Part shown: positions 7,838 through 13,938 of the stretch, in pieces
How the letters are laid out: each line of letters opens with the position of its first letter
Numbering within the stretch: the stretch's first letter is position 1
Translations under genes and position numbers: made by a program
From: Blastococcus sp. TF02-09
Lineage (GTDB): Bacteria > Actinomycetota > Actinomycetes > Mycobacteriales > Geodermatophilaceae
Assembly: GCF_003319105.1 (NCBI RefSeq)
Contig: NZ_QOHH01000015.1
Span: forward strand, 1 to 64,000
Reading direction: 5' to 3'
Length of the DNA stretch: 64,000 nucleotides
The notes under the pieces: generated by a model
What the model was told of the DNA's origin: nothing
The model's database searches: none
What the model saw: only the letters and a program-made list of their open reading frames with translations

Positions 7838-9733
7838 TCAGCGGACCGGCGGCGCCGGGTCCAGCGCGTCGGCGGCGAGCACGATGCCGCGGGCGAGCGC
7901 CTCGGCCTCGAGCGGGCGGCAGAGCAGGAAGCCCTGCAGGTAGCGGTGCCCCATGTCCCGCAGCAGCGTGAGGGTGGCGGCGGTGTTGACGCCCTCGACG
8001 ATGACCGGCAGGCCGAGGCTCGAGCCGAGCTGCAGCACCGCCCGGCACATGGCGCGGCGGGCCGGGTCGTGCTCGACGTCGGCGAGGAAGTACTGATCCA
8101 TCTTGAGGACGTCGACGGGCATGCCGACCAGGTAGGCCAGCGACGACCACCCGGTGCCGAAGTCGTCGACGGCGATGCGGACGCCCAGGCCGCGCAGGGC
8201 GGCGAGGTCGTCGATGACGTGGGCGTCGTCGAGCAGCACCGACTCGGTGATCTCGACGAGCAGGCGGGAGGGGTGCAGGGCGCTGTCGGCGAGCGCGGCC
8301 AGGACGTCGGGGACCAGCTCGCCGCTGCGCACCTGGCGGGCGGAGACGTTGACGGCGACGTTGAGCGCCTCGGTGCCGGGGCCGCCGCCGTCCAGTGCGG
8401 CGACGGTGCGGCACGCCTGGCCCAGCACCCAGCGGCCGACGTCGGTGATGAGCGCGGTCTCCTCGAGCAGCGGCACGAACTCGACGGGGGAGACCTCGCC
8501 GAACGCGGGGTGCCGCCAGCGCAGCAGGGCCTCGACCGTGACGGTGCGGTGCAGGACGGCGTCGACGACGGGCTGGAAGACCAGCCGCAGCTCGCCGCGG
8601 GCCAGGGCGCCGTCGAGGTCGGCGCGCAGGGCGGTGCGCCGGTCCTGCTCGGTGCGCAGCGCGTCGTCGTACCGGTGGACGGCGCCGGCGCCGGCGCGGT
8701 GGGCGCTGCGCAGGGCGAGGTCGGCGCGGCGCAGGGCCTCGCCGGGGTCGACGTCGGCCGACAGCTGGCTGACGCCGGCCGCCGCGGTGACCGGAAGGGT
8801 GCCGGTGGGGGTGGTGAGCGGGCCGACGGTGGCGATGAGGCGCTCGGCCACGGCCTCGGCGTCGGCGACGCTGCCCTGCACGAGGACGACGAAGTCGCCG
8901 TCGGAGCTGCGGGCCAGCCAGTCCTCACCGCGCAGGACGCGGGAGATGCGGGAGCTGAGCGCGCGCAGCACGGTCGCCTCCTCGCCGGGGGAGAGGACCT
9001 CGCTGCAGAGGACGCCGACGACCGCCATGGCGTAGGAGCGGTTGCGCGGGCCGCGCTGCACCGCGCCCAGGCGGCGCATGAGTGCCGTGCGGTTGGGCAG
9101 GCCGGTGACGGCGTCGGTGAGGGAGAGCTCGAGGGGCTCGGAGTCGGCGCCGGGGGCAGGGGCGCTCGGGCTCACGTCGCGGCAGTGCAGGACGAGCGCA
9201 CCGATGTCGGGGTCGGCGCGCAGGTCGCGCACGGTGGTCTGGACCAGGCGCCACCCGCCGTCGGCGGAGCGGATCCGGGCGGTACGGACGGCGGCCTGGC
9301 CATCGCCGTCCAGGGGCCCGGCCAGACCGGAGCGGTCGTCGGGGTGGACGGTGTCGAAGACGTGCACGCCGACCAGGTCGGTGACGCCGAGGCCGAGCAA
9401 CGAGCCGGCGGCCTCGGAGGCAAAGGTGATGCGGAGGGAGTCGTCGAGGATCACGACCGGGTCGACGCTGCTGCGCACGAGGGTGCGCAACGAGTCCTGG
9501 CTGCGGCGCAGGGCGCCGGAGAGCCGGTGCTGGCGCTGCCAGAGGGCGACCTGGAGGGTCAGGAGGGCGAGCAGGCCGCCGGTGGCGACGACGACGCCGT
9601 CGGGGGCGCCGATAGCAAGCAGAACGGTGACCAGCGCGGTAACGGTCAGGGCGGCGGCGAGCACGCCGAAGCCGGCGAGGCGCCCGTGGCGGGGCACGGC
9701 CGGGGACGGCTCCTGGCCGGGCGCGTAGCTCAC
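7838..9733 (-). CDS. PAS-GGDEF-EAL cyclic-di-GMP protein, phosphodiesterase likely
   Basis: The 631-residue protein has two N-terminal membrane helices (about 20-65), a PAS domain (about 80-195), a GGDEF domain (about 205-365) and an EAL domain (about 370-625). The GGDEF signature is degenerate, reading SSDGDF, so cyclase activity is doubtful. The EAL residues are preserved: EALLRW, NVSARQ, ITES, DDFGTG, KMDQ, EGV and QGF. The protein is therefore probably a c-di-GMP phosphodiesterase, with the PAS and degenerate GGDEF acting as sensory or regulatory modules. It is followed after 98 bp by the MBL gene on the same strand. Confidence 0.9.
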   Translation of the reverse strand: MSYAPGQEPSPAVPRHGRLAGFGVLAAALTVTALVTVLLAIGAPDGVVVATGGLLALLTLQVALWQRQHRLSGALRRSQDSLRTLVRSSVDPVVILDDSLRITFASEAAGSLLGLGVTDLVGVHVFDTVHPDDRSGLAGPLDGDGQAAVRTARIRSADGGWRLVQTTVRDLRADPDIGALVLHCRDVSPSAPAPGADSEPLELSLTDAVTGLPNRTALMRRLGAVQRGPRNRSYAMAVVGVLCSEVLSPGEEATVLRALSSRISRVLRGEDWLARSSDGDFVVLVQGSVADAEAVAERLIATVGPLTTPTGTLPVTAAAGVSQLSADVDPGEALRRADLALRSAHRAGAGAVHRYDDALRTEQDRRTALRADLDGALARGELRLVFQPVVDAVLHRTVTVEALLRWRHPAFGEVSPVEFVPLLEETALITDVGRWVLGQACRTVAALDGGGPGTEALNVAVNVSARQVRSGELVPDVLAALADSALHPSRLLVEITESVLLDDAHVIDDLAALRGLGVRIAVDDFGTGWSSLAYLVGMPVDVLKMDQYFLADVEHDPARRAMCRAVLQLGSSLGLPVIVEGVNTAATLTLLRDMGHRYLQGFLLCRPLEAEALARGIVLAADALDPAPPVR

Positions 9734-9905
9734 CCCGTTGTCATCGGGAGCGGTGTGGTCGGGCTGCAGGGGGCAGGAGGGGCGCTCACCCGATGGAGGC
9801 AGTGCAGCCGTGGGCGTGACCTCCGGTCACGGTTTCTCGTTGGCCCCTGGCTGGTTCGGTGGCGCGCGATAAGAGCGCCTACGTCGTACAGGGAGGGCTC
9901 GGGCC

Positions 9906-10070
9906 GTGGTGAGCGACAAGGTCACGTGGGAGACGTGTCCGGCGTGCGAGGGCGCAGTGGCGCTCGGCTGGGTGGAGCACACGGTCACGGAGATCGATTG
10001 CGCAGCCGGATGCGAGCTGACCGACACGCACCGGGAGTCCGTCCGGCACTCCGCCACGCCGCCCGCCTGA
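9906..10070 (+). CDS. Small cysteine-rich protein, possible zinc ribbon
   Basis: This 54-residue ORF has tandem GTG codons at 9906 and 9909, preceded by AGGGAGGG with normal spacing. It contains CPAC near residue 12 and two further Cys (ID-C-AAG-C) about 20 residues later, a CxxC-x(n)-CxxxC arrangement that could bind zinc. I do not recognise the family. Acidic composition, a clear ribosome binding site and the next gene starting on the same strand support it as real. Confidence 0.6.
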   Translation: MVSDKVTWETCPACEGAVALGWVEHTVTEIDCAAGCELTDTHRESVRHSATPPA

Positions 10071-10107
10071 GCCGTCGTCGCCCAGCACCCGGTTCCGGGC
10101 CGGGGCC

Positions 10108-10113
10108 TAGGGT
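10108..10113 (+). promoter_or_regulatory. Putative -10 element for leaderless GNAT mRNA
   Basis: TAGGGT ends 8 nt before the GTG at 10122 and no Shine-Dalgarno sequence is present. This spacing is typical of leaderless actinobacterial transcripts in which the first base of the start codon is the transcription start. Confidence 0.5.
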
Positions 10114-10121
10114 TGCCCGCC

Positions 10122-10640
10122 GTGACCACCCCGCCCGTGCCGCGCATCCGCCCGGCCATCCCGGACGACGCCGCGGCGATCGCCGGCATCTACGCGCACT
10201 ACGTCGAGCACAGCGTCGCCACGTTCGACCTGACGGCGCCCGACGTGGCCTTCTGGACGGCGAAGGTCGCGGACCTCGCCGGCGCCGGGTGGCCGTTCCT
10301 GGTCGCCGCCGACGAGGGCGGGATCGCCGGGTTCGCCTACGTGGCGCCGTGGCGGGTGAAGCCGGCCTACCGGCAGACCGTCGAAGACACCATCTATCTG
10401 GCGCCCGGGCGGACCGGCCGCGGCATCGGCCGCGCGCTGCTGGGTGCGCTGCTCGATGCGGCGCGCGCGGCCGGGGCGCGCCAGGTGATCGCGGTGGTCG
10501 CCGACGGCGGGGACGAGTCGTCGGTCCGGCTGCACGGTGCCTGCGGCTTCGTCGAGGCCGGGCGGCTGCGCGCGGTCGGGTTCAAGCACGGCCGGTGGCT
10601 GGACACCCTGCTGCTGCAGGCGGATCTGACCGACGCCTGA
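10122..10640 (+). CDS. GNAT N-acetyltransferase, phosphinothricin/methionine-sulfoximine type
   Basis: This 172-residue protein reads IRPAIPDDAAAIAGIYAHYV at its start. It has VAPWRVKPAYRQTVEDTIYL and the acetyl-CoA loop GRTGRGIGRALLGALL, then LHGACGFVEAGRLRAVGFKHGRW, the pattern of the Pat/Bar/MddA branch of GNAT acetyltransferases. These acetylate phosphinothricin or methionine sulfoximine-like amines. The exact substrate cannot be told from sequence. The start is GTG 10122, supported by the -10 element. A TTG at 10113 lies within that element and is unlikely. A hairpin follows the stop. Confidence 0.85.
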   Translation: MTTPPVPRIRPAIPDDAAAIAGIYAHYVEHSVATFDLTAPDVAFWTAKVADLAGAGWPFLVAADEGGIAGFAYVAPWRVKPAYRQTVEDTIYLAPGRTGRGIGRALLGALLDAARAAGARQVIAVVADGGDESSVRLHGACGFVEAGRLRAVGFKHGRWLDTLLLQADLTDA

Positions 10641-10657
10641 CAAACCCCGGATCTTGC

Positions 10658-10675
10658 GGGTTCCTTGCGGAACCC
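10658..10675 (+). terminator. Hairpin terminator after GNAT gene
   Basis: GGGTTCC-TTGC-GGAACCC forms a perfect 7-bp stem with a tetraloop, 17 bp after the GNAT stop. There is no T-tract, as is common for terminators in high-GC actinobacteria. Confidence 0.55.
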
Positions 10676-10761
10676 TCGGGCTGCGCGTGCGGATCGGGCT
10701 CCATCGTCGAGGGCGACACAGGAGTGGAACGGCCGCTCCGTCAGCCCGGAGGAGTCCGAGC

Positions 10762-11376
10762 ATGAGCACCACCACCAGCACCACCGGTCGGCGCAGCGCC
10801 GGCCGGGTGGTCGGTTCGATCGTCGTGGTCGGGGCGGCGGCGGCCGTCGCCGGCATGGGGACGTTCGGCTCGTTCACCGACAGCACCTCGGCGGTCGACG
10901 CCGCTGTGGACACCGGTGTCATGAACATCGACGTCACGTACGGCGGCACGACCGTGCCGGTTCCGGTCAGCACCGTCAACCTGCTGCCGGGGGACAAGGT
11001 CGCGGCTCCGCTGGACCTGCGCAACGCCGGCGACGTCGACCTGTCGTCGCTCACGCTCGACTCCTACGCCGTCGCCTCCAGCCTGCTGGACACCGACAGG
11101 GTGAACGGGCTGCAGCTGCGGCTCGAGTCCTGCGACTCGGCGTGGGTCCGCTCCGGTGCGGACTACTCCTGCGCCGGCGGGGCCGTGCCGCTCTACGCGG
11201 GTCCCGTGGTGGCCAAGAAGGAGCTGACGGGGCTGCGCAGCCAGACGGCCGGGAGCACCGACCGCCTGCTGGCCACCGTCTCCTTCCCGACCACCGGCGG
11301 TGACCTGATGCAGAACCAGCGCAGCTCGCTGGAGTTCGTCTTCACCGCTGCGCAGCGCGCCGGCGGCGCCCGCTGA
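10762..11376 (+). CDS. TasA/camelysin-like secreted protein
   Basis: This 204-residue protein has a SipW-dependent-type signal region: GRRSAGRVVGSIVVVGAAAAVAGMG followed by TFGSFTDSTSAVDAAVDTG. It then continues as a beta-rich domain (VNLLPGDKVAAPLDLRNAGDVDLSSLTL) typical of TasA and camelysin homologues, which form extracellular fibres or act as surface proteases in Bacillus. A disulphide is possible between the two cysteines near residues 137 and 147. No SipW-like signal peptidase gene is nearby. The ATG start has GGAGG 11-15 nt upstream. Two strong hairpins follow the stop. Confidence 0.75.
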   Translation: MSTTTSTTGRRSAGRVVGSIVVVGAAAAVAGMGTFGSFTDSTSAVDAAVDTGVMNIDVTYGGTTVPVPVSTVNLLPGDKVAAPLDLRNAGDVDLSSLTLDSYAVASSLLDTDRVNGLQLRLESCDSAWVRSGADYSCAGGAVPLYAGPVVAKKELTGLRSQTAGSTDRLLATVSFPTTGGDLMQNQRSSLEFVFTAAQRAGGAR

Positions 11377-11380
11377 CCTG

Positions 11381-11414
11381 CGGGGAGCGCCGGTTGGGGG
11401 ACAGGCGCTCCCCG
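11381..11414 (+). terminator. Hairpin terminator 1 after TasA-like gene
   Basis: CGGGGAGCGCC pairs perfectly with GGCGCTCCCCG (11-bp stem, 12-nt loop), starting 5 bp after the TasA-like stop codon. Confidence 0.7.
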
Positions 11415-11425
11415 CACACTCGCCA

Positions 11426-11470
11426 ACCGTTCCCATCGGGGTGACCACGGGGTGCCCCGATGGGAACGGT
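11426..11470. terminator. Hairpin terminator 2, 16-bp stem
   Basis: ACCGTTCCCATCGGGG pairs perfectly with CCCCGATGGGAACGGT around a 13-nt loop. It is the longest perfect stem seen in the window and lies in tandem with the previous hairpin. Confidence 0.65.
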
Positions 11471-11578
11471 GACGAGTCAGGTGCGGTCTGCACCTCGCGT
11501 CACATCCGCACCAGCCGCCGGGCGCGTCGCTCGCGGGAGCAATAACTTCGCCCCTTGCGAACGACGAAGGGGGTAGCC

Positions 11579-11707
11579 GTGGAGCAGGAACTGCAGCATC
11601 CGCCGGCCGAGGCCGTGCGCCGCTACCTCTCGATCGGCTTCTGGCTGATGGCCGCCGGCGCGGCCGCCGCCCTGGGGCTCGACCTGGACGGCGACGTCCT
11701 GGCTTGA
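11579..11707 (+). CDS. Very small membrane protein, unknown
   Basis: This 42-residue ORF starts at GTG with AAGGGGG upstream. It consists of a charged N-terminus, one hydrophobic helix (about residues 17-33, IGFWLMAAGAAAALGL) and a short acidic end. No family is recognised. It follows the double hairpin by about 110 bp, so it would need its own promoter. The coding call rests on the ribosome binding site and the helix only. Confidence 0.4.
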   Translation: MEQELQHPPAEAVRRYLSIGFWLMAAGAAAALGLDLDGDVLA

Positions 11708-11828
11708 GCCGCTACGACACAGAAGTCGTGGCCATTCGGGGCCCACGGTGGTTCGCCGGTATCCACTCGAATGTCTCGCTGCCAGAGGGTCTCGTAGGGC
11801 GCGTGAAGCGCCCCCTTTCGGCGAACTG

Positions 11829-12677
11829 TCAGTCGATCAGCGCTTCAGCTGAATCTGGTGCCACCATGGGCATCGATGTGATGACCAGCGGAAGGCGAGC
11901 GACTTCACGGCCAGCCACGCGGACGCGGACCCAGGAGCGCCCTTCGTCCCAGGCGTCGAGGGTGAGCTCCTGCCTGACCGTGATGGCCTGCACGCCACGA
12001 CGGTGGTACGGATGCCCCGTCGCCGGTGGGGCAATGTCGAACCGGATGACGCCACCCTCGTCTCGAATCGCAGCAGTGGGGACAGGGCCGTCGGACAACA
12101 GGTCGATCTCGATCGTCCGGCTACGACCCACGTCACGCGGGCTCCGCAGCAGCCGGAGGACGACGTTCAACACTTCTGTGGCGGGCAGCTCAGCTTGGTT
12201 GATGCCAGACAACCCGACGAATTGGCCGTGCCACGGCTGCGCACCGCCGTGCCACTCGACGCGGTAGATCAGGTGGGCGTAATCGAGCCGGCCGCCTTCG
12301 GGCTCAACGTGCAGCTCCAGCCACTCCTCTGCGCGAGGTAGCGAGAGGAGGTCCTTGGCCACGGCGAGGACGAACGCTTCCGCCACGACGGGGGCGATGT
12401 CCTCGAGCATCGGCACGCTGTTGAGCTCCAGGAACACCTCGGCCGCCGCCCACGCGGTGCGCTTGTTGCCATCCTGAAAGCCCTGCGTTGACGACAGCCC
12501 ATGTAGCAGGGCCGCTGCCTTGCTCAAGAGCGTGGGGAACGTCTCGACGTCGCCGAAGCCGGACTGGGCGCGGCCTACGGCGGCGTCAACCAAGCCCAAG
12601 TCTCGGACGCCGCCCTGCGCCCCGGTGACGACCGCGTTGAGCAGGACGACCTGCTGGGTCGTGAGGTAGCGCGTCAT
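11829..12677 (-). CDS. Doc/Fic-like toxin with C-terminal extension, catalytic His absent
   Basis: Residues 1-125 match the death-on-curing (Doc) branch of the Fic fold, including YLTTQQVVLLNA and the Fic motif region. That region reads TQGFQDGNKRTAW, with Q65 where Doc and Fic enzymes have the catalytic His, while N71, K72 and R73 remain. Doc toxins phosphorylate EF-Tu and Fic enzymes AMPylate targets, and loss of His normally abolishes activity. About 150 further residues of unrecognised sequence follow, making the protein (282 aa) more than twice the usual Doc length. It is coupled by ATGA to a 52-residue antitoxin-sized gene upstream. Confidence 0.75.
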   Translation of the reverse strand: MTRYLTTQQVVLLNAVVTGAQGGVRDLGLVDAAVGRAQSGFGDVETFPTLLSKAAALLHGLSSTQGFQDGNKRTAWAAAEVFLELNSVPMLEDIAPVVAEAFVLAVAKDLLSLPRAEEWLELHVEPEGGRLDYAHLIYRVEWHGGAQPWHGQFVGLSGINQAELPATEVLNVVLRLLRSPRDVGRSRTIEIDLLSDGPVPTAAIRDEGGVIRFDIAPPATGHPYHRRGVQAITVRQELTLDAWDEGRSWVRVRVAGREVARLPLVITSMPMVAPDSAEALID

Positions 12678-12832
12678 TCCGCCAGGCGGCGGAACAGCTC
12701 TTCCCGGCGTTGGGCGATTTCGCGGCCGAGACTCAGCACTTCCTCGTCGGTCACGGGCCGGTCCACGTCGACCGTGGAGGAGGCGCTGGCCGACCTACTG
12801 GTCTCGCCGTCGCGCATCGTCTGCCTGGCCAT
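12674..12832 (-). CDS. Putative short antitoxin of the Doc-like gene
   Basis: This 52-residue ORF begins MARQTMRDGETSRSAS and ends with a charged predicted helix (DEEVLSLGREIAQRREELFRRL). Its TGA overlaps the ATG of the Doc-like gene as ATGA, the usual antitoxin-first order. A disordered Ser-rich N-terminus with a C-terminal helix is consistent with a small neutralising partner. No Phd DNA-binding domain is evident, so regulation may differ from phd-doc. Confidence 0.6.
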   Translation of the reverse strand: MARQTMRDGETSRSASASSTVDVDRPVTDEEVLSLGREIAQRREELFRRLAE

Positions 12833-13006
12833 GCGAAGAAGCCTACGCACGATTGGGCGATACGGCCCCTGGCTCGCCCTTGCGGGTTACATAGCCGAGC
12901 CTCAGCGATGCTCTCGGGCGGCGAGCCTGAGGGGTGGTGTTGACCCGCGGCGACGCCTTTGGCCGTGGCGGCAGCTGCGACGTTGGCGGCACCCGGAAGG
13001 CCTCCC

Positions 13007-13876
13007 TTACGGCGGGCCTGCGTCGGTCGCCGCGGCCGGGGTGGCTGCGTCACTGAGCAGTTCTCGAACGAAGGGCTCGATCTGGTCGGCGAGGTAGGCG
13101 TGCCCGGCGTCGTTGGGGCTGATCAAATCAGGGCCGATCAGGCCGACGTCGTCGAAAAACCAACGCTCGGCGAGGGGGTCGACGAAAGTCACGCCAGCCG
13201 CCAGGGCGGCCTGACGGACGGCGTCACGCACCGGTGGCAGCTCCGGCGGCACGGCCGCATCGGTCCACGCCGGCCCGATGACCAGCAGCTGAGTGCCGGG
13301 CGCGTTCGCCCGGATGATGTCGAACGTGCGCGTCGCAGCAGCGGTGATGTCCGCTTGGGGCGCCTGGAAGTCGTTCCGGCTGCCGAAGACGATGGTGATG
13401 TCGGCGTCGGGCTCGGGTTGTTGCGCCGCGATGGCCTCGTAGGTGAGGCCGCCGAAGATGGACCCCGCCACGTAGCCGGTGTCGATGGCGCCGTGCGGCT
13501 CCGTCGCCTGCGCACCGAGCCGCTGGCTCACCAGGGCCGGCCAGCCGGTGGGCCCGAGGCCGCCCAGCTGGGTGCCGACGACGTACCGGTCGCCATAGAA
13601 GGCGAGCACCGGCGCATCTGCGGCGGCGGGGGAGGGAGCCGTCGTGCCGCCCGCGTCGGGAGGGGCCTCGAACTCCGGGATGTTGCGGTTGCTCGCGTAC
13701 CAGGCCGCGAGACCGACGCCGATCGCCGTCACCAGCAGGAGAGCTGCGATGACGAGCCCCTCGGCGCGGCTGGGTAGCGGCAGGCTCCGGAAGAAGCCCG
13801 GCCGTTCCGGTGCTCGCGCCACGTCCGGGAAGGTACCGCCCGCTACGGCGCGCCGCCGCGCCGACGCGATCCGCAT
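13007..13876 (-). CDS. SGNH-hydrolase-like protein lacking the nucleophilic Ser
   Basis: This 289-residue protein has one transmembrane helix (about 40-60) and an extracytoplasmic SGNH/GDSL-like domain from about residue 88. Block I reads FYGDRYVVG, so the catalytic Ser of GDS is Arg97. Block III is preserved as GSRND (Asn168) and block V as D256-x-x-H259. Active members hydrolyse esters on surface glycans or lipids. This copy may be inactive or a binding protein. The start is uncertain: ATG at 13876 has no good ribosome binding site, and GTG codons inside the first 20 codons are alternatives. It diverges from the formate dehydrogenase operon. Confidence 0.7.
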   Translation of the reverse strand: MRIASARRRAVAGGTFPDVARAPERPGFFRSLPLPSRAEGLVIAALLLVTAIGVGLAAWYASNRNIPEFEAPPDAGGTTAPSPAAADAPVLAFYGDRYVVGTQLGGLGPTGWPALVSQRLGAQATEPHGAIDTGYVAGSIFGGLTYEAIAAQQPEPDADITIVFGSRNDFQAPQADITAAATRTFDIIRANAPGTQLLVIGPAWTDAAVPPELPPVRDAVRQAALAAGVTFVDPLAERWFFDDVGLIGPDLISPNDAGHAYLADQIEPFVRELLSDAATPAAATDAGPP

Positions 13877-13938
13877 CCGGTGACGGTGTCGGCCCGTCCG
13901 ACGAGCCGGACGGCGTCGCGGGTGGCAGAGTTCGCACG

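Noticed and set aside
7946..10765. 939-codon plus-strand open frame opposite the PAS-GGDEF-EAL gene
   Set aside because: The composition is extremely Gly/Val/Asp/Glu-rich, typical of antisense third-position effects. The opposite strand holds a clear three-domain protein.
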